A stretch of 64,000 nt of DNA, taken from positions 434,001-498,000 of the forward strand of contig LUGG01000011.1 of assembly GCA_001683735.1 (NCBI GenBank), in the 5' to 3' direction. This document shows, piece after piece, positions 19,489-31,740 of this stretch (position 1 is its first letter; each line of letters begins with the position of its first letter). Made by a program: the position numbers and the translations under genes. The notes beneath the pieces are model-generated. The model saw only the letters and a list, made by a program, of their open reading frames with translations, made no database searches and was not told the origin of the DNA. The stretch comes from Grifola frondosa (Eukaryota; Basidiomycota; Agaricomycetes; Polyporales; Grifolaceae).

Positions 19489-22311
19489 TTATCTTTTCCA
19501 ACCCACCGACCAAGCCCGTGTCGGATTCTGAACCATCAGCATCCGTATCCACCCATCCGTCCCCTCGCTCGTTTCTGATGACGATTCTCCGCATTCCGAC
19601 GGAAGGTCATTCGACTGAAAGCCAAAGAGAGACCTAGATCGCTCCTTGCCTCTCGACGCCACGTCCAGCGGATTTGTCGTACAAGATAACTGGGGGCTGA
19701 ACATGTCTACCTCCACTCGTTGCCCGCCGGAGAGTGGTGTAACATCTCCATCGAGTACCACCACCGTGGCAATATTCTCCTTATCCCTCCCCGTCTCCGG
19801 GAGGAGGGCTGGACTGAAAGCCCGCACTTCGTGCAGATGAGCACTGCGTGCCCATTTTTTTGCAGACTTCGGCACCGGCCCTATTCCGCCAAAGCCACGC
19901 GTGACACCTCCCGAGCTCGCCCGCTGTATAGGTGGCCGGAACGCCGCAGACGAGGGCAACGAATGTAAGCCCGCATAAGCAGGCCGGGTGTGCGGGAAGT
20001 GGCGAGAAGTGGGCGTTCGCTGGGACGACGGCGTGTGCGGACGGGCGCCAACCTTTCGGCCTGTTGAGATTGGATGTACGTGTCTACTACGCGGGGGCTC
20101 CTCCGCTGCTTGGATGCCCTGCGAGGGAAATTCTAATGTGTTTTCTGCCTGATCTAAGAGAACTGATTGAATATCTGCGAAGCATACAAGCTGAAAATGT
20201 CAACACCTGTGATATTCTCTGCTGCGCGGCTGGGAGGTGTCGCACTGCGACTCCTAAATTTGTTCACCCAATCGCCACTGAAACTCAGCGTACGCCGACC
20301 CCAGTTACGGATCGAAGTGCCCCGAGCGCCAGTGACGTTGTGGACATGCTCTCCCCGCGATCCACGCGTCAAGGCCATGAATACGAGCACAGCGAGCAAA
20401 AGACAGAGCTGAGCTATGCCTAACCGCTTCTCCAAAATGACCTACAGCAGACATTTCAAGGCCACTCTCCGGTGTATGCGTGCGACTTGCTTACCTCGTC
20501 CGTTAGGTGGTTCACCTTGAGGAGGAGCTCGTCGTGCTCAGCCTCAAGCCGTCTTCTCTGCTTCTCCAGCTCCACTACGGAGCGCTGATATAACTGAGCC
20601 TGCGCCTTTCCCTAATGGAGCATAAATGTCGGAAATTGATGAATGGACAAGCGCAAACTCACGATGCCCTCGAGCCGCCCAACGTCCTCGCCGAGCCGCC
20701 GGAGTACTTCACGCACTCCGGCAGTTTGCTCCTCCACGTAGCGCGCATACAATGTAGTGTTTGCCTCGAGTGCGGTCAGACGGTTCATAATCGTGCGGTA
20801 GATAGACTCGCCACCTGTAGCAGCGGGAGGATGGGGGTGAGGAAGCGAGGGCGAGGATTGAGATGGAGAGACGGGACGGGAAGACTGAACAGAAACGTTG
20901 GAAACGGATAGGGCCTGGGGGATTCGTGCTCCGGGGATGAGGTTGGTTGTTCATTAGGTGTTGCAGAGCTTTGTGGCAAGGATGTAGAAATAGTTACAGA
21001 TTGGGTATCATACAGCGATTCGGTATAATGTAGCGTGTCGTGGGTATCATGGACGTGACTTTGGATCGAGGGGGGTACATCCACGGTCGGAGTCGGATGG
21101 ACTGTCTCCTGCGAGGAGTTAGGCATGTTGACCGTCATACTGCTAGATTCTGAGGAGACGATACTCGCAGTGGCGTCATCGCTGGACGGCACCGTCGTAG
21201 AGTGAGATTCCAAACACATCGTGGAGGCCTCGCCTGTCGCAGAATGTACATCAACGGCCACAGAAGTCGCTGATTCCGCCAGCTCAACCACTGCAACATG
21301 CACAGGCTTTGAAAGTTCGGCAATGACCTCCATTGGCGCACTTGCCTCCTCAGCAGAACGCTTAGCCCTGCTCTCCGCTTCCCATATGTCCCACTTCCAC
21401 TCCTCGAGATGGGTCAACCCATAGACCCGTAACAGCGAGACCGGGCAATAGTACTCATTTCCATAATGTGACTGGAAGTCAATGCGAATAAAGCGGTAGA
21501 AATCCCGTAAAGAAGTCGGAGTGTGGAACGACTACACTCAGGAGAATCAGCGCCGCACATCGGCCGACATAAGTAGTACACGAACCTGCACACCGCGAGA
21601 ATTCTTGGCGCGATACGTCCCGGCAATTGTCCACCCATCGGGGTCGGTAGTGTACGTCTTCGCGACGCTCACCGTGAAGTCCTTGAACACGCCGCTGAAA
21701 AACTCGAAGTTCGCAAGCTGGACCGTGTCGATGCGAATGTCTTCGCACAGCTCCACGACGACGAACTGCTCCTCCTCCGCACACGGGCTGAGCATATACT
21801 TGTCCTTCTTAGAGGACAGAATCGATGACGAGGACTTGGCCGAGCGGTGCGCAACGTGCACCCGGGCGGAACAGTCCAACGACGCATAATTGAAGCGGTC
21901 TGTAAGGGGGATGCGGAAATGTGGCGCGAGACGCTCCTGTAGACCCCCGCTGTCCACGATGTCCTGCTGTGCCGCAGCCTGCACCTGTGTGGAGGGTACC
22001 GTCGCCTCTACATGTTCAAATATGGTCTCGGTGGCTGCTATGCCTCCTGGCCTGAGATTGGTGACCTGCGGCGACCCCTCTTCTGAAAGTCTTTTAGCTT
22101 TCCAATCCTCGAATGAGAGAAGTAGATCCTCGTCAGTTGCCGGCTCCAGAGGGCTGAGTGGCCTGAGACAGCACACTGGAAGTTCTGGTGGCTTGGGTGC
22201 CAGTACGGAGATTCCGTGAAAGAGGTCATTCGGCGTCGTTGGTACGGATAGAATAGGAGAGGCGAAGAGCAGCGCCAGCAAAGATGACGGCAGTACCGAA
22301 TAGGATATCAT
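19489..22311 (-). CDS. SLP1: Slp1-like SUN-domain protein of the ER membrane
   Basis: The protein starts with a signal peptide (SVLPSSLLALLFASPILS), followed by LLLSFEDWKAKRL, a motif typical of Slp1/OPT-type SUN proteins. The SUN-like domain spans exon 1 (21586-22311) and exon 2 (from 21531): DRFNYASLDCSARVHVAHRS, YMLSPCAEEEQFVVVELCED, FEFFSGVFKDFTVSVAKTY, DPDGWTIAGTYRAKNSRGVQ, then FYRFIRIDFQSHYGNEYYCP and SLLRVYG. Next come Ser/Thr-rich spacers, a coiled coil (SIYRTIMNRLTALEANTTLY ... KQRRRLEAEHDELLLKVNHL) and one transmembrane helix (IAQLCLLLAVLVFMAL). A long Ser/Pro-rich tail ends at TAA 19489. In yeast Slp1 acts with Emp65 to protect membrane proteins in the ER. The splice between the Pro-rich spacer and GESIYRTI is my estimate. 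Confidence 0.88.
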
Positions 22312-22634
22312 TATTGCGCTCGACGTCGGACACGTCGACGAGTTTTCACTAATGTTTCATGGTGGGATGTTCGCCACGAGAGAAATTGGATTTTATCTTA
22401 TCAGGCGACTGAAACTAGCGCTCTTGCCACGTCAACTGAAGTCGAGATATATATTGTACTGTGGAAAACATGCAAGATGCATCACAAGGAGAAAGGTGGT
22501 ATTTATATGTCATATACTACGCAGCGCACTAGCGCGTGAACAGTACGCAAAGACATATGGTTCGAATTCCGACCGCACGGCAGACAGCGAAGGACTAGTC
22601 CTTACCAAGGCGAAGTCTCAGCCCGCGGGCGCTT
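22312..22634. other. Intergenic region between SLP1 start and VMA3 3' end
   Basis: Only probable promoter sequence of the SUN-protein gene and the 3' region of the V-ATPase gene. A GGTTCGAATTCC word near 22559 looks like a tRNA B box, but no cloverleaf can be drawn around it. Confidence 0.4.
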
Positions 22635-23569
22635 TCACGCAGAGCACTACCGTATTGTGAGTAGAATTCTGACAAATGAGATAGAAAATAAGACATACGA
22701 CACCAGCCATGTCTGACGCTTTCGAGTTCATGATCAGTGCGACAATGAGGCCTGCAAAGCCATCATTAGTGGAATGAACATTGTAGATGCACAGGAATTT
22801 GTCGACTCACCGTACAAACCGAGCACTTCTGCGAAGATGAGAATGAGGATCTGTATACATAGGATGAGCAAATGCCCTCAGTCGAAGATGGGGGGAGCGC
22901 TGACCATTCCGACGAAAAGTCGTGGCTGCTGCGCAGTTCCCCGTACACCCGCGTCGCCGACAATACCAATCGCGAAACCAGCCGCAAGTCCCGCAAGGCC
23001 AACCGACAACCCCGCGCCTAGTTGAACAAAGCCTTGGAAGAGCGACATCTCCATTTGTACTGCATGAAGGCTCAGTACATAGTCATTGCGCAGTACATTG
23101 CTGACTTACGATCTCCGGAAATAAGCACCGACACGACGAGGCCGTAGATCTGTTGGGACATCTCCTTCACAAACATGCACACATTTAGAGGTAAAAGCAC
23201 GTACAGCAATGATACCAGCCATAATAACAGGAATGACACACCTCATCATAAGGTCAGGTCGGAGAACCGACATAGCAGAAATGCCAACTCCTGACTTGGC
23301 CGTACCATAACTGATGAAGCTCATTAGATGGCAACTTCTGATGGTACATGATTAAGAAATATACCTGGCACCTATGCCTATGAGCCAAACGACATGTCAG
23401 GATCCAAACACGAGATATAGTACAGCAAATCATACATGTGAAGACGATGGCACTGGTGCAGCCCTACCAAGATGAGCGGTGAACATACACTCCAAAATCA
23501 GGACCGCATAGAAGAGCTGCTCACCATAGCACCAAAGAAGGGGGCGTAAACGGGACAAAGATCAGACAT
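22635..23569 (-). CDS. VMA3: V-type proton ATPase proteolipid subunit c (Vma3)
   Basis: Subunit c forms the rotating membrane ring of the vacuolar ATPase. The start [15 protein letters not shown] (23525-23569) aligns with the conserved start of the family, so I prefer it to the upstream Met at about 23686. Spliced reading continues [60 protein letters not shown], then [40 protein letters not shown] and [20 protein letters not shown]. Four hydrophobic helices are present, with the proton-carrying Glu in FAEVLGLYG. One exon is only 13 nt (23365-23377, coding CIGAS). The end is less certain: a 52-nt intron gives [12 protein letters not shown] and the stop at 22635, while unspliced reading would add about 20 residues. 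The gene abuts the AT-rich block. Confidence 0.93.
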
Positions 23570-25088
23570 GCTTGTAAAGGTCAAATAGTAGTCGGCGTTG
23601 GCGTTGAACACGATGAGCGAGAGCGTGAACGCTCGGCCAGCGCCGGCCGTGGCTCCTGCTGTTTGTAACTCCGCCATAATATACATTATTTGGAAATAAT
23701 AGCAAAATCCAACTTTTGCTTAGGGACTTATCCTGACTTAATGTTACTTATATTAGATAGTGTGTGATGAAAAAATGAAAAAGTGGATATTTATGTCAAG
23801 CAAATAAAATAGATTTACCTCCAAAATGAATTAATTGTGAATGCAGAGAGAGCAGCTTGTCAAAATATATAATTATATAATCCTGTTAACTGAGTCCTCG
23901 CAATGCATGGAGTACCAGATTGGTGATGATTCTTTCCCTAAAAGAAGCATCACCAATACCATTACCACAGTATGATACCCCATGATACTCTCTATACATA
24001 TATGTAAAATAGTGGGAACAGACAAGCCAAAAGTTATTAGCATCTGTCCATCACTTATTAATGTGTTCTTATCAAATTTGGAGATCTTTGACTAGTGGTG
24101 TGACATGCTGGTGGCTAAAATATAGTTACAACATAGAGAGCTTCATGTAGCTATGTATGAAATTAATAAGCTTTGTTTTCATAAAAGTATGTATAATAAA
24201 ATTTCATTGTGAACATTTTCTCTGGGACAAAATTTCTCAAACAAATCTCAATAGTAAGTTACACTATCTAAATCAAGAATGAAAGGTCTCAAAAAAATTC
24301 TGTGCCAAGAAAAATGATCTCAAGATCAATTCAAGGTGATAGATGACATACTCGTACATTGATTAATAGGAAAATACAGGAAAATTACAGCTCAAAGCAC
24401 TCAATGGGAGGAGCAAGTGTATCAGGTTGGAATGTTGAGGGAGGAATTTCGAGAAGAAAGTTTTATTTTTACTTCTTTTATAAGTTCATTTGTTCAGGTT
24501 CTCGAAGTATGATTTTTTTCCATTATTATTATTTTTAAAAGGAAAACCCAAGCAATATATATTTACATGATATAAAGAAGATATGACTTAAAAATTGTAC
24601 AGATTAAGAAGTGGGAAAAACACTGAACATGCTATAATTATAGCAAAAGTAAAAAATCACAATTACTTGAAATAATAATAATAGACGCACGGAAGTTGAA
24701 CACATGTACCTTCCTTATCATTTACTTGAATGATAAAGACACGTACTCCCTGAATTAGATTAAGCATTAGAAGGATGATAATTATAATAATAGTGACTTA
24801 CATCAATATCTTCAATTGCTATAATTTTTCCAGTATGAACTTCATCATTTTTGAAACATTAAACTTTATTGTTAATCTAAAAACATGTAAATTAATAATT
24901 AAGAAAAATCTAAAGAAAATACACGCACCTCAAAGTTAGCCATCTGATTAGTAAGTGGACAAGAGAAATATCGAGAATGTATGAAAAACATACCACCATT
25001 TTATAGAGATAGAACCTAGCACTGTTTACCGTTGATAATCTCTTGCCGACTCTAACCTATAAAACAACAAATATGTATCCTATAGATC

Positions 25089-26145
25089 GTAAAGTCAGTA
25101 GCAATGAGATATAGTGCGAATGGGCTTCGATTTCTCACAGAGGTCCCTTGCACCAAGTTGTGTAACTGGCTATGCTCGCAAGTCGCACGTGAATCGCACG
25201 TCTCTGAGGTAACAGAAACACAGAACAAAGTAAAAGTAATGCTTAGCAATATTGGTTCTTTGCGCACTCCACGCGTATCGCAACTAAAGAGGTCTCCTTG
25301 ATCATAGGTTCGAAGTCGCAGTGTATATGATGGTTTATTTGTATAGTCGCAAGTATCATGGTCGCAGTTTCGCAGTGAGAGGAGAGCTTTAGTGAAGAGT
25401 GGTCGCGATCGCAAGTGAAGCTGACAATTTTGAACTCTGTACTTGTGGGGAAAACTCGTATCTGGTTCGTGTCGTACTATACATGAGTTTTTATGAATTA
25501 TTCTACGTATCTGAAACACGAAAAGACCTCGGTACGAATCAAAAGCTGATCGCAAGTGCCTTGCGACGAACATATCCTATAAAATATGCTAACTAGTAAG
25601 GGAAAAGTCAGCCACAATATCAAGAAAGGTCTGGGATGAAACGGACACAAGTAAGCTATGAACAATCCGGGCGAAAGGAATACAGAAAGTATGGTGGCTG
25701 GACTACTATACCTGCCTCATATAGCCACGCACTGCACCGGCATGCGAATCACGCGAAGGTGCACGTGAGTAGACGTGCGGCCTTCTCGGGGCATTTATCG
25801 TAAAGGGGAACATGTCGCACCGGTAGTATGGTCCGGGATGCGCCATAGACAATAGTTGTGATGTCGCATTGACATGTGGAGTCGCGTGGCATAGCTAAAT
25901 CGGTTATGGAAGTAATCAGAGACTGGGTAAGAGTCGAAAGGACTGAGATCAAGCTCAATGCATGTGATCCACCAGGTATACGCATGTAGGACGCCGAACA
26001 ATTGGGTTGCAAGTGTTTTGACACGTCGCACGTCGCCATGAGGTGAATTTGAATTTGAATATGACGTATCACGTGAATATTGAGTATGCAAAGCATCGGG
26101 GTTATCAGTAGATGATGCTCGGCTTGCTGCACGTCACAACAAGGC
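25089..26145. repeat. Younger copy of a 1.06-kb repeat, CpG-rich
   Basis: It starts near GTAAAGTCAGTAGCAATGAG and ends near GCACGTCACAACAAGGCG. It aligns over its whole length, in the same orientation, with 39713-40748. Unlike its surroundings it keeps many CG sites (GTCGCAAG, CACGTCGCACGTCGCC, GGTCGCGATCGC). The sharp change in CpG content at its edges implies a later insertion than the host block. It has no clear coding capacity; a 173-codon open frame on the minus strand looks fortuitous. It could be a solo LTR, but I cannot prove TG...CA ends or a target duplication. Confidence 0.7.
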
Positions 26146-26377
26146 GTAGAGTTATTGTTCAGATGACCTGCGATGACATAATCGCAGGTGCGATCCTATT
26201 GAAATAGAGTGTAGCTCCTGGGTGATCATCAGAGGTTTGAAATGTGAAAATGATTTGATTCACGTAGTTAGGGCCATCGTATCACCGTTACATCTGATTA
26301 AAATTATGTCACCAACTGTACAGGTACAGCATATGTGGAGACAATAACACTGAGCCTATGCACAATAATAGATGGCT

Positions 26378-26700
26378 ATTGTTGAACTTTTATGGACATA
26401 CTTATTGTTTATATTTTTATACTTTCATTGTGAAGAGACCATTGTAATAGAATTTTCTATTGTTTATTTCTATTGTTATTTGGTAGTATTGTTTTTGATC
26501 TATTGTTTGAATTTGTATTGTTCTTTGATGATATTGTCTTTGGCTTATGGTTTTATTATGATAAGAAGATTCTATTGTTCATGTCTATTGTTTAAAGGTA
26601 TTGTTTTCCATTTTCTATTCATGACCAATAGGAAGACTGAATAGTCCTTATTGTTCTGATTTTCCCACATAATTTAGTATATAAAGGGTGCCCCAGTTGG
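26378..26700 (+). repeat. TATTGTT-motif cluster followed by an LTR-like promoter
   Basis: Within about 280 bases there are a dozen or more TATTGTT/TATTGTC words at irregular spacing, all on the plus strand. They are followed by GTATATAAAGGGTGCCCC and a purine-rich tract (26681-26715). The layout resembles a retrotransposon U3 region: repeated enhancer words, TATA box, then transcript start. TGTTGAAC at 26377 could be the 5' end. The opposite LTR and coding part were not found. Confidence 0.35.
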
Positions 26701-27900
26701 AGGGAGAAAGAGAGCTTTTCTACAATTGAAAGTCATCCCTAGGTGCATGAGACACCTTGAGTACTTAATTGATTGTCACTAAGTAGTTACATACTATTGT
26801 ATCTACTATCTGAATCATACTGTTTTTATCCAATATCTGTCTGAAGAGCTTAAGAGTTTTAATTGACTTTTTCTAAATCAATAAGACTTGAGTTCAAAAT
26901 TTAAAGTCTTTCGACATCAAAAACTTTACAACATTTATTGAAACAAATATACCAAGTTTATTACCCCGAACAACTGAGGTACTGACTGACTAACAACAAG
27001 TCTGTTTCCCTCAGAGCTGAATTACTGATTCTTTTATTAAGTAACTTAGCTGCACGTCATAGAACAATAATTTTTTAACAATTTTTGAATGTTTGAGCAT
27101 ACATAAGCAAAGTTATTGTAGGCAATGCTCATTGATTACATAAGCACCATGCTTATGTTAAAATTTGTTGAGAATATCATTGTGCTCATTCTGTATAGCT
27201 AGAGATATTATAAAAAATAGCTGTGTAGAAATACATGCTTGCACTTAATGAAAAGAAGGAAGTATTATATTTGGCTGATGCAAACACATACTATACATCA
27301 TAAAATATAGGCACATATATGCTAAATATCTAATATGAGAATATTGTAATTCTGAATAGTAATCAGATATATTGTTGCATGAGCTTGACAACATAAAAAT
27401 TTCAACACACTTTCTTGAGTGAAGTATGGTGTGAATGAGTGAATAAAGAGTAGAGATAAAAATTTCCCCCCCCCTTCCCTCTCAAGCAAAGAAATCAAAG
27501 ATTTTGACATCAACAGAGGAACCCAAAAAACCTTCAACAAGTCTAATAAGTGATGAATAATGAATGATGATGATGTACTGCTTTCCAGCTTCCAAATTCA
27601 ACACTTGGACATCTTGACTCTGAGCACTCTAGTGTGCAACTTGATCTCAATGACTCAACAACTTATGATGTTGGCATCTATGATCTTAATGGCAACTTCA
27701 ATGTGTGCTTTCACCACACAGCTTTTAGTGCACTCTTGATGGGCAGCTTTCAATGGTGCGTCCTCAGTGAATGGCTTTTGATCATGTACAGTTCAGCTCT
27801 TAGTGCACATCAGTGTGGGTTCAGTCAATTGTAATAGTTTAGTCAATCAGGTTAAAGTTTTGAGCATGGAGTGGACTGTCCATGTGACCAGTTGTTCATG

Positions 27901-28103
27901 TGAATGTTCATATGTGAGGCTATTGCTCATAGTGCATGCATCTAGTTTGAGTGATTAGCATATATATGTGGATCTTTGTGATAGCACTTACCCAGCATAG
28001 TTGAATACAAAAACCCCTACTGATAAAGCATGCTTTGCATTGTCAAATTCAAATACCTCATCACCAACTGGAATTATTATGTGCCACATGTTGATTTGCT
28101 CTT
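27901..28103 (+). repeat. Copy A of a 0.2-kb dispersed direct repeat
   Basis: It aligns with 29840-30043 in the same orientation. Shared words include AGTGCATGCAT, ATAGCACTTACC, TTGTCAAATTCAAATAC and GTGCCACATGTTGA. It is part of the decayed repeat block and has no coding pattern. Confidence 0.65.
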
Positions 28104-29839
28104 GGAAAAATTCCATTATTAAGAGCTAAGAACAAGCCTCATGAGCATCAATCTATAACACAAGAATATTTCAATAACAATGTGATTCACTGTTTATAAT
28201 CATATAAACCAACTCACAATGACTCTCTCATGCACACAACCCTGTAAATGATAACTTGTAGTATCCTGCACAACAGTATCAATGTGCTCTCAAACATGAA
28301 GATCACAGTGAGCAGACATGGTGCAATAACAATCAAGACAATACAGGGTACATGTTACTGTACTTACACCAATGTGGTCTTATTATATACATATAACATC
28401 ACATAATAGTAAATGAGAAATGCAGTGTCAGATTATTGATGTAATAAAACTGTGACTGCAGCCCTAGAGACTTCTCTCCATTTAGTAACTTATTGATGAG
28501 TTTATGTATATATAAGTTAAGTTAGAAGACATTAATAATAATAATAATATTTATAAGTCATGAGTTAGTTGTGAGCAACAGAATGTGAGTGCACAAAACT
28601 GCCCATGTGAAGTAATATATAAGTTTAGTATTTACAAAAGTACATGAACAATGGAAGGAGCATAAGTAAAAATATGATTATGGTGAAATATTAGCCATCT
28701 TGAGTTTATTAAGAATGTTGTTAGGGAGCACATGGTGATCATGGTACTTCTTGTTCATTTATACTGCTTGCTTGTCAGCCAGACCATGATGATATGCATC
28801 CATAAATTACTGTGATTATGTAAAGAATCTGCAAAGTGTGAAAACTATTAGCTGGGCCCAACTCAGAGTAAATTAGAATAAATTGGATGCTCACCATCAG
28901 ATTGAGATAAGAGGTACCATGTTCAAGATAGTAACAATGTTCACATAGCAAGGTATGGATTACTGAGTATTTTAATGATTATATAAGCAGAGTTGTCATT
29001 TATATTTCAAACATAATGTATCTACTTTTTATTAGGTCTTAAATAAAGAGAAACCATTTTTATCTAACTTGACTATGAGCAAATATATTTATGTGAGTTC
29101 AATATAGTTTTACATTAATTTTTGCTCTGCCAAAAGAATGTAAGCGTGAAGTCACATGATATAGTTAAAAGTATGTTGGGCCTATTTTGCACTTGAGAAA
29201 TGCCCAGCTGACATGGGTAGTTACATCTCACTCTGAGTCAATTGTGTTTATTATATCTAAATTGAGCTATTACATTTAACTACTCAAGCTTATTGGCCAT
29301 TTGAACCATGTACATCATTAAAATAAAACAAATTCACTATATAAGTCGTGTTTGTATGACATATTGAATTTATTTTAATTTGTATAATTGAAAAATAGAT
29401 GGGTGGGTGAAGTGGAGTGGGTGCATTAAAAAAACCCAGTGGGAAAAAAGCTATCATTTTAATGCTACAATTTATTTTGTTTAATCTAACTGTTTGAGTT
29501 TGGATCCTTCAGTGTTAGAGTTTTTGACTTTGAATTCTCCAATTTCTATCATATCCTCCTTTAAATCTTTAGACATCGAGTATACAATATCTTCTGCAGC
29601 TTTATTAATATAGTTTGTCTTACAGTATTTTTTTCACACTGCAAAAGGTTGCAAAGATGTTACAAAGGATATACTAGTTTGCAATATAATAGGGCTGGGA
29701 TGATAGGGATCACATTCTTGATATGTCATTTCATGATATATAATAGGTTGCCATGCGACACCTATGTTTGGTGTGCTATCAATAGTATGTAGCCATGTAG
29801 AAGTGACCATCTACAAGTGGGCCACCTATGCAACCCATA

Positions 29840-30043
29840 TGAATGTCCATGTGCAAGGTGAGCATTTATAGTGCATGCATTTAGTATGAGTCCTTAGCAT
29901 ACATATGTAGGTATCTATAATAGCACTTACCTCACATAATTGAATGTAAAAATTCCTGCTGATGGGGCAAGCTTCATGTTGTCAAATTCAAATACTTCAT
30001 CATCCACTGAAATTATATATGTGCCACATGTTGAGTTGCTCTT
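29840..30043 (+). repeat. Copy B of the 0.2-kb dispersed direct repeat
   Basis: Counterpart of 27901-28103, about 1.9 kb downstream. Differences are mostly C/T and G/A, as expected for deamination decay. Confidence 0.65.
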
Positions 30044-31654
30044 TAACCTGTCATCCATTTAGCAAATTCTATTCAAAGTCAGTAATAATTTTGTCAGGTA
30101 GAGTAGACTTTATCATGTTACACATCATTGTGAAGGCAGAGCTTTTGCAATAATTGAGGGTGTTGATCAGCTCAAATGTTGGCTCCTTTATTAAGTTTCA
30201 TGCCCAATCAAAATAGAGATTGGTTTGGAAATCAGCAGTGTATCTGACCTATATGAGTTTTTTGGAATTTTTTTTCTACTAGTCCCTACTGTTATTAGTA
30301 TTTGGTGATAAAGAATAGTAAAGATGGATCCACTTAAATGTGATACCTTCTTGAATAAGATCATTGACAGAGAAGATGACATTGGCATCACCACAGAAGT
30401 TGTGAAGAATGATTATAACTAGTTCTTTTGGATTTTTATCATGAATAATGATACTGCAATCAGTGAGTATGATGTATTACATCTTGTCAGAATTAAATAA
30501 CAGTATAGATTGTCACTTCATGCATTTATTGGAGAGTTTGTCAGCTTTAATATTCTTCCATCACCACTTCATGCTGACTTTGATTTTCATCATGCATGTG
30601 CATAGTGGAGGATATGGTTCCTGCAGGTGATCCAGGTAGATTGTCTTAATTTTAGTGAGATATTTGTTCCGTCTTTCTTTGTTGAATTTGTTATTGTCTA
30701 GGCAAAGATGCAGCCTCATCCTTCAAAAATACTGTACATTGAAAGAAGATTATTGAGAAGCAAAAGAAGGATCCCAATTTGTTTGTTGCAACCCATTAAA
30801 ATATTAAAAGTAGACAACATATCTAACAAATAACTCAGAATCAATCAAGGTATATTTATCACTTAATTTGACACCACCATCATCAAATTGCTTTAATAGC
30901 TAAATTATTATTATTAGTAAGATGTATGATATTAACCAAAGAACTTACACATTTTTCCAGCTTCTGTATATTGCTAGACATATATGCTTTATAAGCTAGC
31001 TGTCTCTCCATGTCCATCCAAGCATCTCATATAACAAAATTATCACTTCAAGTCCTCAGATATGGAATCTTTCGGTTAAGGACATTGCTATTATCAAAAT
31101 TGGTCTTCACAATCAGAGGAGTTGTGTGGAGACTGATATTGTCAGAAGTGAAACCTTGAATGTCAAGGTTCATTTCATCATCAAATTTGGGACAAAGGTG
31201 AGTTTGGACAACATGAAGATATAACTGTAAAAACAGATTGTGCCATCACATGAAAGGATATGTGATCAACAGAGGGGTCAATATTGTCCACATAAGGTTG
31301 CCAGCAAGTCCAATCTCTAGATAAGGATAAAAATGTGCTAACATAACTAGTGTTAGAGAAAATATCTAATATTTGATAGTTGACTTATTTCTGATGTATA
31401 CACTGAAAAAAGTGATCTGATGCCTCCATGTCATAACACTTGATATTTGGCTCAATATCATACTGAATCAGCAAAGAGATGAAGAAAATAGTGAACATTT
31501 TTAGGGGTATTTCCTTATGAAAAAGTGCAATCAATAAAATGAGTTGATCAATGATACAACTGCTGATGGGCTGATCTAAATCACAGAAATCTTTAGAAAA
31601 GTGTCCATAGTATAAGAAGCTCACATACCTGAGACAGAAACTCATACAAAATTA

Positions 31655-31740
31655 CAGAACTTGGCCAAAATGACATTATTTGCTGATGACATTGCATACT
31701 TCATGCCACAATATGCAACAATCATTAACATGTAAATTGA
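31655..31740 (+). pseudogene. Possible relic of a non-LTR reverse transcriptase
   Basis: A short frame reads LAKMTLFADDIAYF before a stop. The F-A-D-D box in a hydrophobic strand is the catalytic motif of LINE reverse transcriptases. Flanking frames are interrupted and no other reverse-transcriptase motif could be placed, so chance is a real alternative. Confidence 0.25.

Noticed and set aside
22558..22570. tRNA B-box-like GGTTCGAATTCC
   Set aside because: No acceptor stem, anticodon arm or A box can be paired at the right distance.
23570..23686. Upstream in-frame Met of the V-ATPase gene (MAELQTAGATAGAGR)
   Set aside because: Subunit c proteins start at the [12 protein letters not shown] position; the extension is probably leader sequence.
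25052..25573. 173-codon open frame on the minus strand
   Set aside because: It lies within the CpG-rich copy of a non-coding repeat, crosses its left border, shows no domain pattern and is broken in the second copy.
26372..26644. 90-residue hydrophobic open frame
   Set aside because: The hydrophobicity comes from the repeated TATTGTT words being translated as Leu/Ile/Phe/Tyr/Cys; there is no splice or family support.
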